Shown: piece by piece, positions 17,333-26,132 of the stretch
How the letters are laid out: every line of letters begins with the position of its first letter
Numbering within the stretch: the stretch's first letter is position 1
Assembly (NCBI RefSeq): GCF_014648875.1
Contig: NZ_BMRY01000001.1
Span: forward strand, 975,304 to 1,039,303
Length of the DNA: 64,000 nucleotides
Source of the DNA: Streptomyces parvus
GTDB taxonomy: Bacteria > Actinomycetota > Actinomycetes > Streptomycetales > Streptomycetaceae
Direction: 5' to 3'
The notes under the pieces: generated by a model
Told to the model about the DNA's origin: nothing
Database searches by the model: none
The model's input: the letters and a program-made list of their open reading frames with translations, nothing else
Made by a program: the position numbers and the translations under genes

Positions 17333-19297
17333 GTGACGAGCCAGGTCAGTAGCGCGGCAGAGAAGGCCGATGAGGCCAACGACGCCGTCCTCGGGGGCCA
17401 GCGAGCCCCCCTGTCAGGTACGACGGGAACCCCGGGCGGCGACGGGAAGGAAGTCCGCCGCCTGGACCGGGTGATCATCCGTTTCGCGGGCGACTCGGGT
17501 GACGGTATGCAGCTCACGGGTGACCGGTTCACCTCGGAGACCGCTTCCTTCGGCAACGATCTCTCCACCCTGCCGAACTTCCCGGCGGAGATCCGCGCCC
17601 CCGCAGGCACTCTGCCGGGGGTCTCTTCCTTTCAGCTCCACTTTGCCGATCATGACATTCTGACTCCGGGCGATGCCCCCAACGTCCTGGTCGCGATGAA
17701 TCCCGCCGCGTTGAAGGCGAACATCGACGACGTACCGCGTGGCGCGGAAATCATTGTGAACACCGATGAGTTCACGAAGCGGCCGATGGCGAAGGTGGGG
17801 TATGCGACCAGTCCGCTGGAGGACGGTTCGCTGGAGGCCTACAACGTCCATCCGGTGCCGCTGACGACGTTGACGCTGGAGGCGCTGAAGGAGTTCGGGC
17901 TCCCCCGCAAGGAGGCCGAGCGGTCCAAGAACATGTTCGCGCTCGGGCTGCTGTCGTGGATGTACCACCGGCCGACCGAGGGGACGGAGGCGTTCCTGCG
18001 GGCGAAATTCGCGAAGAAACCGGAGATCGCCGAGGCGAATGTGGCGGCCTTCCGGGCCGGGTGGAATTTCGGCGAGACGACCGAGGACTTCGCGGTCTCC
18101 TACGAGGTCGCCCCCGCGTCGCAGGCCTTCCCCACCGGCACCTACCGCAACATCTCGGGAAACCTCGCTCTGTCCTACGGCCTGATCGCCGCCGGGCAGC
18201 TGGCGGATCTGCCGCTCTACCTGGGCTCGTATCCGATCACCCCGGCCTCGGACATCCTGCACGAGCTGTCCCGGCACAAGAACTTCGGTGTGCGGACCTT
18301 CCAGGCCGAGGACGAGATCGCCGGGATCGGGGCGGCGCTGGGAGCCGCGTTCGGCGGGGCGCTGGGCGTGACCACGACGTCGGGGCCCGGTGTGGCGCTG
18401 AAGTCGGAGACCATCGGACTCGCGGTCTCCCTGGAGCTGCCGCTGCTGATCATCGACATCCAGCGCGGCGGCCCGTCGACCGGGCTGCCGACCAAGACGG
18501 AGCAGGCCGACCTGCTCCAGGCGATGTACGGCAGGAACGGCGAGGCCCCGGTTCCGATCGTGGCCCCGCGGACCCCGGCGGACTGCTTCGACGCCGCGAT
18601 CGACGCGGCCCGGATCGCCCTGACGTACCGGACGCCGGTCTTCCTGCTCTCCGACGGCTATCTGGCCAACGGTTCCGAGCCCTGGCGCATCCCGGAAACG
18701 GACGCGCTGCCCGACCTCAAGACGCCGTTCGCCACCGGGCCGAACCACACCCTGGCCGACGGCACCGAGGTCTTCTGGCCCTACAAGCGCGACCCGCAGA
18801 CCCTGGCCCGCCCCTGGGCGGTCCCCGGGACGGCGGGCCTGGAGCACCGCATCGGCGGGATCGAGAAGCAGGACGGCACCGGCAACATCTCCTACGACCC
18901 GGCCAATCACGACTTCATGGTCCGCACGCGCCAGGCCAAGATCGACGGCATCGAGGTTCCCGACATCGAGGTCGACGATCCGGCCGGGGCGGCGACGCTG
19001 GTGCTCGGCTGGGGGTCGACGTACGGGCCGATCACCGCCGCCGTACGCCGTCTGCGCGCCGCGGGGGCTCCCATCGCCCAGGCTCATCTGCGCCATCTCA
19101 ACCCCTTCCCGAAGAATCTCGGCGAGGTACTGAAGCGCTACGACAAGGTCGTCGTGCCGGAGATGAACCTCGGCCAGCTCGCGATGCTGCTGCGGGCGAA
19201 GTACCTGGTGGACGCCCACAGCTACAACCAGGTCAACGGAATGCCGTTCAAGGCCGAGCAGCTCGCCACGGCTCTCAAGGAGGCCATCGATGCCTGA
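17333..19297 (+). CDS. korA: 2-oxoacid:ferredoxin oxidoreductase alpha subunit (gamma-alpha fusion)
   Basis: 654 residues. An N-terminal gamma-type domain (FAGDSGDGMQLTGDRF onward, about 45-220) is fused to the alpha pyrimidine-binding domain (YPITPASDILHEL; QAEDEIAGIGAALGAAFGG; QRGGPSTGLPTKTEQADLLQ). With KorB it would oxidatively decarboxylate 2-oxoglutarate (or another 2-oxoacid) with CoA and reduce ferredoxin. GTG 17333 has GGGAGG 8 bases upstream. It overlaps korB by 8 bases. The architecture matches the aerobic actinobacterial KorAB type; substrate choice is inferred from family, not from the sequence. Confidence 0.93.
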   Translation: MTSQVSSAAEKADEANDAVLGGQRAPLSGTTGTPGGDGKEVRRLDRVIIRFAGDSGDGMQLTGDRFTSETASFGNDLSTLPNFPAEIRAPAGTLPGVSSFQLHFADHDILTPGDAPNVLVAMNPAALKANIDDVPRGAEIIVNTDEFTKRPMAKVGYATSPLEDGSLEAYNVHPVPLTTLTLEALKEFGLPRKEAERSKNMFALGLLSWMYHRPTEGTEAFLRAKFAKKPEIAEANVAAFRAGWNFGETTEDFAVSYEVAPASQAFPTGTYRNISGNLALSYGLIAAGQLADLPLYLGSYPITPASDILHELSRHKNFGVRTFQAEDEIAGIGAALGAAFGGALGVTTTSGPGVALKSETIGLAVSLELPLLIIDIQRGGPSTGLPTKTEQADLLQAMYGRNGEAPVPIVAPRTPADCFDAAIDAARIALTYRTPVFLLSDGYLANGSEPWRIPETDALPDLKTPFATGPNHTLADGTEVFWPYKRDPQTLARPWAVPGTAGLEHRIGGIEKQDGTGNISYDPANHDFMVRTRQAKIDGIEVPDIEVDDPAGAATLVLGWGSTYGPITAAVRRLRAAGAPIAQAHLRHLNPFPKNLGEVLKRYDKVVVPEMNLGQLAMLLRAKYLVDAHSYNQVNGMPFKAEQLATALKEAIDA

Positions 19298-20363
19298 CAC
19301 CGACGAACTGCGGCACAACGAACTGCTGCAGCTGGTGCCGAAGGCCGAGGCGAAGCAGTCCATGAAGGACTTCAAGTCGGACCAGGAAGTGCGCTGGTGC
19401 CCCGGCTGCGGCGACTACGCGGTCCTCGCCGCCGTCCAGGGCTTCATGCCCGAGCTGGGGCTGGCGAAGGAGAACATCGCCTTCGTCTCCGGCATCGGCT
19501 GCTCCTCCCGTTTCCCGTACTACATGAACACCTACGGGATGCACTCCATCCACGGCCGGGCCCCGTCCATCGCGACCGGGCTCGCCACCTCCCGCCGGGA
19601 CCTCTCGGTGTGGGTGGTCACCGGTGACGGCGACGCGCTCTCCATCGGCGGCAACCACCTCATCCACGCCCTGCGCCGCAACGTCAACCTCAAGATCCTG
19701 CTGTTCAACAACCGGATCTACGGGCTGACGAAGGGCCAGTACAGTCCCACCTCCGAGCTGGGCAAGATCACCAAGTCGACGCCGATGGGTTCGCTCGACG
19801 CGCCCTTCAACCCGGTGTCGCTGGCGATCGGCGCGGAGGCGACGTTCGTGGCGCGGACGGTCGACTCCGACCGCAAGCACCTCACGAGCGTGCTGCGCGC
19901 GGCCGCCGAGCACTCGGGCACGGCACTGGTGGAGATCTACCAGAACTGCAACATCTTCAACGACGGCGCTTTCGAGGTCCTGAAGGACAAGGAGCAGGCC
20001 GCCGAGGCCGTCATCCGCCTCGAACACGGACAGCCGATCCTCTTCGGCTCCCAGGAGCCGAAGGGTGTCGTCCGCGATCCGGCCACCGGCGATCTCCGGG
20101 TCGTGGCCGTCACGGAGGAGAACCGCTCGCAGGTCCTCGTCCACGACGCCCACGCGGAATCGCCCACGACGGCGTTCGCACTGTCCCGGCTCGCCGACGC
20201 GGACACCCTGCATCACACCCCGATCGGGGTGCTGCGGAGTGTGGAGCGGCCCGTCTACGACACGCTGATGTCGGACCAGCTCGATGCCGCCGTCGAACGC
20301 GACGGCAAGGGCGACCTCGCCTCGCTCCTCACGGGCAACGACACCTGGACGGTCATCGGCTGA
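19290..20363 (+). CDS. korB: 2-oxoacid:ferredoxin oxidoreductase beta subunit
   Basis: 357 residues. It carries the thiamine-diphosphate/Mg motif (GDGDALSIGG at 112-121 closing with NN at 140-141) and the WCPGCG motif at 36-41; Cys 37, Cys 40 and Cys 71 (GCSSRF) are candidate ligands for the single [4Fe-4S] cluster. It is the partner of korA, with an 8-base overlap and no separate promoter. The unit ends at a 13-bp hairpin starting 46 bases after the stop. Reduced ferredoxin made here could feed P450s, nitrite or sulfite reductases, or the NADH-module-free nuo complex nearby; the last is speculative. Confidence 0.94.
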   Translation: MPDTDELRHNELLQLVPKAEAKQSMKDFKSDQEVRWCPGCGDYAVLAAVQGFMPELGLAKENIAFVSGIGCSSRFPYYMNTYGMHSIHGRAPSIATGLATSRRDLSVWVVTGDGDALSIGGNHLIHALRRNVNLKILLFNNRIYGLTKGQYSPTSELGKITKSTPMGSLDAPFNPVSLAIGAEATFVARTVDSDRKHLTSVLRAAAEHSGTALVEIYQNCNIFNDGAFEVLKDKEQAAEAVIRLEHGQPILFGSQEPKGVVRDPATGDLRVVAVTEENRSQVLVHDAHAESPTTAFALSRLADADTLHHTPIGVLRSVERPVYDTLMSDQLDAAVERDGKGDLASLLTGNDTWTVIG

Positions 20364-20408
20364 GGCGAGGCGAGTTCCGTACGTCCACCGGCACACCGGC
20401 TCGTCATC

Positions 20409-20452
20409 CGAGGCCCGGGCCCGATCTCCGCAAGGATCAGGCCCGGGCCTCG
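20409..20452 (+). terminator. Terminator after korAB
   Basis: CGAGGCCCGGGCC (20409-20421) and GGCCCGGGCCTCG (20440-20452) form a perfect 13-bp stem around an 18-base loop, 46 bases past the korB stop. Confidence 0.75.
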
Positions 20453-20500
20453 TCGTATGCCTCGCGCAGCCTTACGCCCCGCGTGCGGTTCCCAGAACGC

Positions 20501-20538
20501 AAAGTACACTTTCTAAAAGTTAGCGCTTCCCTTAGGGT
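20501..20538 (+). promoter_or_regulatory. Candidate HxlR/DUF24-type operator and -10 element for the SDR gene
   Basis: In an AT-rich island, AAAGT (20501-20505), ACTTT (20508-20512) and AAAGT (20516-20520) alternate orientation, forming two overlapping palindromes. TAGGGT at 20533-20538 fits TANNNT and lies 49 bases before the ATG. Genes for QorB/YtfG-like SDRs are typically controlled by HxlR-family repressors on such dyads; that family link is background knowledge, and binding here is inferred. Confidence 0.4.
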
Positions 20539-20586
20539 GGTGTTCGAAGCACGCAGACGCATCAGCTGATCGAAATCGGAGCCCCC

Positions 20587-21456
20587 ATGAGCATCGTTGT
20601 CACCGGAGCCACTGGCGCACTCGGCCGCCTCGTCGTCGACGCCCTGCTGGCCGAGGTCCCGGCAGGCGAGATCGTCGCGGTCGTGCGCGACAAGGAGAAG
20701 GCCGCCGCCCTGGCCGCCCGGGGCGTGGAGCTGCGCATCGCGGACTACAGCGCCCCCGAGACCCTCACCGGAGCCTTCCGGTCCGGCGACCGGGTGCTGC
20801 TGATCTCCGGCAGCGAGGTGGGCCGGCGCGTGGCGCAGCACGCCGCGGTCATCGACGCGGCCAAGGCGGCGGGCGTCGCCCAGCTCGCGTACACCGGCAT
20901 CCTCGGCGGACCGGACGCGGACTTCACGCTGGCCGACGAGCACAAGGCCACCGAGCAGCTGATCCTCGACTCCGGGCTGCCGTACACCTTCCTGCGCAAC
21001 GGCTGGTACACGGAGAACTACACCGCCAACCTGACCCCGGTCCTGGAGCACCGCGCGGTCGTCGCCAACGCGGGCGAGGGCCGCATCGCCTCCGCCGGCC
21101 GGGCCGACTACGCCGCCGCCGCGGCCGCCGTGCTCACCGGCGACGGCCACCTGAACACCGCCTACGAGCTGAGCGGCGACACCGCCTGGTCGCTCGCCGA
21201 GTACGCCGCGGTGATCTCCGGGCTGACCGGCGAGACGATCGCGTACAACAACGTCCCGGCCGCCGCGCACCAGGAGATCCTCGTCGGCGCGGGGCTGCCC
21301 GAGGCCTTCGCGGCGATCCTCGTCGACGTGGACGAGGCGATCGAGCGCGGCCGGCTCGCGGGGACGAGCGGCGACCTCGCCCGGCTCATCGGCCGCCCGA
21401 CGACGCCCCTCACCGAGACCGTGCGCGCCGCCCTGTCCGCCTTGCCCGCCGCCTGA
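20587..21456 (+). CDS. NmrA-like SDR oxidoreductase (QorB/YtfG-type quinone reductase)
   Basis: 289 residues. A Rossmann fold opens with VVTGATGALGRLVVDALL; the atypical-SDR body includes VAQLAYTGILGG and PYTFLRNGWYTENY, typical of the QOR2/NmrA-like group that reduces quinones or electrophilic carbonyls with NADPH. The start ATG 20587 lies behind a weak purine stretch. A hairpin terminator follows at 21464-21480, so the gene is probably monocistronic. In many actinomycetes a divergent HxlR repressor gene sits beside it; none is found here. The substrate cannot be read from the sequence. Confidence 0.88.
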   Translation: MSIVVTGATGALGRLVVDALLAEVPAGEIVAVVRDKEKAAALAARGVELRIADYSAPETLTGAFRSGDRVLLISGSEVGRRVAQHAAVIDAAKAAGVAQLAYTGILGGPDADFTLADEHKATEQLILDSGLPYTFLRNGWYTENYTANLTPVLEHRAVVANAGEGRIASAGRADYAAAAAAVLTGDGHLNTAYELSGDTAWSLAEYAAVISGLTGETIAYNNVPAAAHQEILVGAGLPEAFAAILVDVDEAIERGRLAGTSGDLARLIGRPTTPLTETVRAALSALPAA

Positions 21457-21463
21457 GCCACGA

Positions 21464-21480
21464 GCCCCGCCCCTCGGGGC
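21464..21480 (+). terminator. Short terminator after the SDR gene
   Basis: GCCCCG (21464-21469) and CGGGGC (21475-21480) with a five-base loop, starting 7 bases after the SDR stop. Confidence 0.5.
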
Positions 21481-21515
21481 CCGGCACTGTCATGAGTGTT
21501 TCCGTGAGACGGCTA

Positions 21516-21543
21516 TGACACGAAGCCCTTGCGGCGCTACCGT
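21516..21543 (+). promoter_or_regulatory. Candidate promoter of the rarD-like gene
   Basis: TGACAC (21516-21521) and TACCGT (21538-21543) are spaced 16 bases apart, placing initiation about 47 bases before the ATG. Both hexamers are only partial matches to the housekeeping consensus. Confidence 0.3.
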
Positions 21544-21596
21544 CGTGCCGTCGGCCGGATACGGCCGTCGCGCGCGGGCAGGCCGGGAGGGCACAC

Positions 21597-22625
21597 ATGG
21601 AGGGCAAGAACGAGCAGCGGGCGGGCCTGCTGTACGGAATCGGCGCGTACGGGATGTGGGGCCTGGTCCCGCTGTTCTGGCCGCTGCTCGAACCGTCCGG
21701 GGCGATCGAGATCCTCGCCCACCGGATGGTCTGGTCGCTGGGCGTCGTCGCCGTCGCCCTGATGTTCGTCCGCCGCTGGGCCTGGATCGGCGAACTGGTC
21801 CACGACCGGCGCAAGCTGGGGCTGATATCGGTGGCGGCGGCGACGATCTCCGTCAACTGGGGCCTCTACATCTGGGCCGTGAACAACGGGCACGTCGTCG
21901 AGGCGTCGCTCGGCTACTTCATCAATCCGCTGGTCACCATCGCCCTGGGCGTCCTGCTGCTGGGCGAACGGCTGCGGCCCGCCCAGTGGGCCGCGGTGGC
22001 CATCAGCGTGGCCGCCGTCCTCGTTCTGGCGATCGGGTACGGCAAGCCGCCCTGGGTCTCGCTGGTGCTGGCGTTCTCGTTCGCCACGTACGGCCTGGTG
22101 AAGAAGAAGGTGAACATGGGCGGCCTGGAGTCCCTGGCCGCCGAGACCGCCGTGCTCTTCGTGCCCGCGCTCGGCTTCCTGCTCTGGCTGGCAGCCACCG
22201 GCGGTTCGACGTTCACGGCCGGGGGCGCGGGGCACGGGTTCCTGCTGGCCGCGACGGGCATCGTCACCGCGCTCCCGCTGATCTGCTTCGGCGCGGCGGC
22301 GATCCGGGTGCCGCTGTCCACATTGGGACTCCTCCAGTATCTGGCTCCGGTCTTCCAGTTCGGTCTCGGCGTCCTCTACTTCCACGAGGCGATGCCGCCC
22401 GAGCGGTGGGCCGGGTTCGCCCTTGTCTGGCTGGCCCTGTCACTGCTGACCTGGGACGCCCTGCGTACCGCACGGCGCAACCGGGTGCTGGCGGCGGAGC
22501 TGCTGGCGACGGCGGCGGCCGCCCCGGGTGCCGCCGCGACCGCCGTCCCGGACGCCGCCCCGGACACCGCCCCGGACACCGTCCCGGACACCGTCCCGGA
22601 CGCCGCACAACAAAAGATTACCTAG
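21597..22625 (+). CDS. rarD: RarD-type EamA/DMT-family permease with repetitive C-terminal tail
   Basis: 342 residues, ten membrane segments in two EamA halves. Conserved RarD blocks include GLLYGIGAYGMWGLVPLFWP, WGLYIWAVNNGHVVEASLGYFINPL and PLSTLGLLQYLAPVFQFGLG. RarD proteins are putative drug/metabolite exporters; the substrate is unknown. The last 30 or so residues are a degenerate PDTxPD repeat encoded by 12-bp DNA repeats at about 22548-22600, likely disordered and cytoplasmic. ATG 21597 follows GGGAGG. It ends 66 bases before the first ATG of the next gene. Confidence 0.9.
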   Translation: MEGKNEQRAGLLYGIGAYGMWGLVPLFWPLLEPSGAIEILAHRMVWSLGVVAVALMFVRRWAWIGELVHDRRKLGLISVAAATISVNWGLYIWAVNNGHVVEASLGYFINPLVTIALGVLLLGERLRPAQWAAVAISVAAVLVLAIGYGKPPWVSLVLAFSFATYGLVKKKVNMGGLESLAAETAVLFVPALGFLLWLAATGGSTFTAGGAGHGFLLAATGIVTALPLICFGAAAIRVPLSTLGLLQYLAPVFQFGLGVLYFHEAMPPERWAGFALVWLALSLLTWDALRTARRNRVLAAELLATAAAAPGAAATAVPDAAPDTAPDTVPDTVPDAAQQKIT

Positions 22626-22687
22626 TTGCTTTTCTTACTCAGTTACGTTTTCCTGGTCGCAGACGACCGGAAGCGTGACCGAAGGAA

Positions 22688-22728
<41 letters not shown>

Positions 22729-22830
22729 ACGAACTCGCCGACGTACTCGTCGTGGGAGCGGGACCCACCGGGCTGGTGCTGGCCTGCGATCTGGCCCGGC
22801 GCGGGGCCGCCGTACGGATCGTGGACCGGT

Positions 22831-22854
22831 CCCCCGCGCCCCCGCGCCCCCGCG
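22831..22854. repeat. 8-bp repeat CCCCCGCG x3 at the frameshift point
   Basis: Three perfect CCCCCGCG units lie at 22831-22838, 22839-22846 and 22847-22854, exactly where the monooxygenase reading frame changes. Removing one unit (8 bp) or adding two (16 bp) would restore the frame. Confidence 0.9.
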
Positions 22855-23940
22855 CACCTCACGCGCCAAGGGCCCCAACGCCCGGTCCCTGGAGATCCTG
22901 GACGACCTCGGGGTGGCCGATGAGGTACTCGCCGCAGGTTCGGACCCGCTGCCGATGCTCAAGTACCGCGACCGCCTCCCGGTCGCGGAGACCGATCCGT
23001 GGGCGGACTCCGCGCCGTCCCCGGACGCCCCCTACGACCGGGGCCGGCTGATCGCCCAGTGGCGGCTGGAGGAGATCCTCCGCGAACGGCTGGCCGGGTA
23101 CGGCGTCCGCGTCGAGCTGGGCCGCGAGGTCGCGGGTCTGACGGAGGCGGCCGACGGGCGGCACGTCGACGTGACGTTCGCGGAGGGCCGGACGGAACGC
23201 GTCCGGTACGTCGTCGGGTGCGACGGCGCCCACAGCTCCGTGCGGAAGCTGCTCGGGATCGGGTTCGAGGGGACCACCGCCGAGGACCAGGTGATGGTCT
23301 GCGGCGATGTCGACCTGGCCGAGGGCGCCCTGGACCGTACGCGCTGGCATCAGTGGTTCGACGAGGACGGCGCGGTCATGCTCTGCCCGATCCCCGGTAC
23401 GCGGACGGGCTGGTGGTTCCAGGCCGGGCCGGAGCGGGACGGGCGGGGCCGCCCCCTCGCGCCCACCGCCGACGGGTTCCGGCGGCTGCTCGCCCGCCAC
23501 ACCGCACCGCCCGACCGGGCCCTGACGCGGGCGGAGCTGCTGTCGACGTACCGGGTCAACGTGCGGATGGCGGACCGTTTCCGCGCCGGACGGGTCTTCC
23601 TCGCGGGCGACGCGGTGCACGTCCACGCCGTCGCGGGCGGCCTCGGCATGAACACGGGCATCCAGGACGCGTTCAACCTGGGCTGGAAGCTGGGTCTGGT
23701 GCTCGCCGGCCACGCGGGGGCGGAGCTGCTGGACACGTACGAGGAGGAGCGGCTTCCGGTGGCGGCCCGGACCCTGGACCTCACCTCGGAGCGGTTGCGG
23801 GCCACGCTGGAGGCGATCCGCCGGCCCGGTGGCGGCCTGGACGCGGCGATCACCCCGGACACGACCGGCCTGGGCGTCGGGTACCGCTGGAGTTCCCTGG
23901 CCCTGGTGCACGACGAGGCCTCACGCCCCTACGAGACTTC

Positions 23941-24048
23941 GCGGCCCGACGAGGCCCCGCGGCCCGACGAGGCCCCGCGGCCCGACGAGGCCCCGCGGCC
24001 CGACGAGGCCCCGCGGCCCGACGAGGCCCCGCGGCCCGACGGGGCCCC
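23941..24048. repeat. 18-bp repeat x6 inside the monooxygenase
   Basis: Five identical 18-bp units and a sixth with one mismatch encode RPDEAP five times and then RPDGAP. They form a linker between the FAD/substrate domain and the thioredoxin-like tail. Unit length keeps the frame. Confidence 0.9.
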
Positions 24049-24562
24049 GCGGCCCGGGGACGGCTTGCCGGGCCCCCCGCAGCCCGGGGACCGGGCCCCG
24101 GACGCCCCGTGCGTGGACTCCGCCACCGGGGCCCGCACCCGGCTGCACCGCGTCCTCGCGGGTCCCCGCACCACCGTCCTCGGCTTCGGACCGGGCAGCG
24201 CGGCGGTCCTGCGCGAGGTGGCGGCCGCGTACGGCGACACCGGGGTACGGACCTGCCGCGTGTACGCGCCGTACGAGGGCGGGGCGCGGTCCGGCCCGGG
24301 AACGGCGGTCGTCGACGACGAGGGTCACGCCGCCGCCGCGTACGGAACGGAGGCCTTCAGCAATACCCACACGGGCACCGTCATCGTCGTCCGCCCCGAC
24401 CACCACCTGGGCCTGTCCGCCCCGGCGGACGACGCCGGCTCGGTACACGCGTATCTGCGCCGGCTCCACGGAGCAGGCCGTCCGCGGAACGGTTCTCCGG
24501 CATTGGTGGACGCCGCCCGTAAAGGCTGATTGAGTGCCCGGATGGGGACTGTCCTGGGGGCC

Positions 24563-25021
24563 ATGAGGAACGTGCGGTGGCACGAGCTGCAGCATGCGTA
24601 CGGCTCCGCGTCCCAGGTTCCCGGAGTGCTGTCGCGGATCGCCTGGGGCGACGCGCCGTCCTCGGACGAGGCGCTGAACGATCTGGAGCGGTGGATCGGC
24701 ACCCCGCCCGTCTTCGACTCGACCGCGGCGACGGTGCCGTTCCTCTGGGAGCTGGCGGCGACGGACACGGTCCGGGACCGGGCGGGCGTGCTGGACCTGC
24801 TGTCCACGATCCTGGCCGCCGGGAACCCCGAGCACCCGGCGTGGACGCGCGCCGCGCACGACGCCGTGGCGGAGGGGCGCGGCACGGCTGTCCGGCTGGC
24901 CGCGGCCGATACGGCCACCTCGCCCCATCGGACCGTACGCGCGGCGGCGACGCGTCTGCTGGCCGCGATCGACGGGCACACGTGCCCCGCCTGCCCCGCC
25001 CCTCCCCCGGACCGGGCCTAG
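24563..25021 (+). CDS. Small HEAT-repeat-like protein
   Basis: About 152 residues, all-helical. RNVRWHELQHAYGSASQVPG, TVPFLWELAA and RDRAGVLDLLSTI resemble the N-terminal part of Streptomyces HEAT-repeat proteins, which are usually longer. ATG 24563 follows GGGGG; earlier in-frame starts are TTG 24530 and ATG 24542, close to the monooxygenase stop. It could be co-transcribed with that gene. A CPAC pair near the C-terminus is isolated. Function unknown; a protein-interaction role is only a family guess. Confidence 0.65.
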   Translation: MRNVRWHELQHAYGSASQVPGVLSRIAWGDAPSSDEALNDLERWIGTPPVFDSTAATVPFLWELAATDTVRDRAGVLDLLSTILAAGNPEHPAWTRAAHDAVAEGRGTAVRLAAADTATSPHRTVRAAATRLLAAIDGHTCPACPAPPPDRA

Positions 25022-25034
25022 CCGGGTCCGGGCC

Positions 25035-25424
25035 TCAGGTCAGCTCGGCCTCGATCCGGTCCATCACGTTCTTCCAGTGCGTACGGCGCTCCTCGCGCTC
25101 CTCGGCGCTCGCCAGGCGCTCCTGGTGGAAGCGCAGCACGGTCCGGTCCTCGGAGCTGCCGGGCGTCACGGCCACCTGGACGGTGGAGGTCCCGTGGGTG
25201 AGGCGGACCCGGTCGCCGGGGCGGTAGCTGCGGATCTCGCCCTCGACGCCGTCCGCCGTCCGGTACGGGGCGCCCTTCTCGGTGGGCAGCGGGCCGTCGA
25301 GGCCGAGCCAGAGCGCGGAGCCCTCCGGGCCGGCGACGAAGTCCCAGACGGCGGTCAGCGGTCGGTGGATGGTCCGGGAGACGCCGATCTCCCAGCCCGC
25401 GTCCTGTGTGAGTCCGGTCGGCAT
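25035..25424 (-). CDS. SRPBCC/AHSA1-like domain protein
   Basis: 129 residues. GWEIGVSRTIHRPLTAVWDF opens a START-like SRPBCC fold, and the central VAGPEGSALWLGLDGPLP and C-terminal HWKNVMDRIEAEL fit the AHSA1 group that binds hydrophobic ligands or polyketide-like substrates. ATG 25424 follows AAGGGG. It lies 32 bases downstream of a CGNR-type regulator on the same strand and may share its transcript. Ligand unknown. Confidence 0.85.
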   Translation of the reverse strand: MPTGLTQDAGWEIGVSRTIHRPLTAVWDFVAGPEGSALWLGLDGPLPTEKGAPYRTADGVEGEIRSYRPGDRVRLTHGTSTVQVAVTPGSSEDRTVLRFHQERLASAEEREERRTHWKNVMDRIEAELT

Positions 25425-25456
25425 GGCGGATACCCCTTCGTCTGTCGGTGCGTCTC

Positions 25457-26110
25457 TCAGCGCTGGTCGGTTGTTGGTGCTTCCGCGTCGGAGCCGGTGA
25501 GCCGGGCGCGGTGGGCGCGGACCTTGTGCCGGTTGCCGCAGCGCTCCATCGAGCACCAGCGGCGTTTGCCGGGGCGGGAGGTGTCCACGAACAACAGACG
25601 GCAGTCGTGCGCGCCGCAGGTGCGGATCCGGTGGGCGTACGCCCCGGTGAACAGGTCGATCGCATCGCGGGCGACGGTGGACAGCAGCCCGGTCCCGGTC
25701 CCGCCCGGCGCCCATGAGCGCTCACCGCCCACGGTCAGCCGGGACGTCAACGAGGGCCTGGCCGCCGCGCCGTTGAGGATGGCGAGGTCGTCCGGGGCCG
25801 GAGGCTCTTCCCGCACCCGGCTCTCCGCGATCCGCCAGAGCGCATCCCGCAGCGCCCGCGCGTCCGCCACCTCCGCCGCGCTCACGACGAGCCCCTCGCC
25901 GGAGCCGGCCCCGAGCCCGCCCGGCAACCGGCTCTCCTCCGCCCAGCGCACCAGGTCGGCCGGCTCGTGCAGCACTTCGAAGTACGACAGCGGGCCGGGT
26001 CCACCGGTCGGCAGCAGCTCCAGGCAGAGCGCGCCCGGATCGAACCGGAACGAACTGCCGCCCGGGTGCCGCAGCAACAGCCCCGGCGTGTTGGTTGCCC
26101 TTCCGCTCAT
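25457..26110 (-). CDS. CGNR zinc-finger / ABATE-domain transcription regulator
   Basis: 217 residues. The N-terminal ABATE domain includes CLELLPTGG and ALRDALWRIAE. The C-terminal zinc finger reads CGAHDCRLLFVDTSRPGKRR and then WCSMERCGNRHK, the CGNR signature. The family is thought to bind DNA and to sense stress or small ligands. ATG 26110 is only 22 bases from the divergent VOC gene. A TATAGT -10 element 6 bases upstream of the ATG implies a leaderless mRNA. It probably controls itself, the SRPBCC gene downstream and the VOC gene. Confidence 0.88.
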   Translation of the reverse strand: MSGRATNTPGLLLRHPGGSSFRFDPGALCLELLPTGGPGPLSYFEVLHEPADLVRWAEESRLPGGLGAGSGEGLVVSAAEVADARALRDALWRIAESRVREEPPAPDDLAILNGAAARPSLTSRLTVGGERSWAPGGTGTGLLSTVARDAIDLFTGAYAHRIRTCGAHDCRLLFVDTSRPGKRRWCSMERCGNRHKVRAHRARLTGSDAEAPTTDQR

Positions 26111-26132
26111 GTAACCACTATAAACGGTTTCC
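26111..26132. promoter_or_regulatory. 22-bp divergent promoter between the CGNR regulator and VOC genes
   Basis: AACC (26113-26116) and GGTT (26126-26129) flank a shared TATA core. On the minus strand TATAGT (26122-26117) ends 6 bases before the regulator's ATG; on the plus strand TATAAA (26119-26124) ends 8 bases before the VOC ATG. Both transcripts would start at or next to their ATG codons. Confidence 0.5.
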
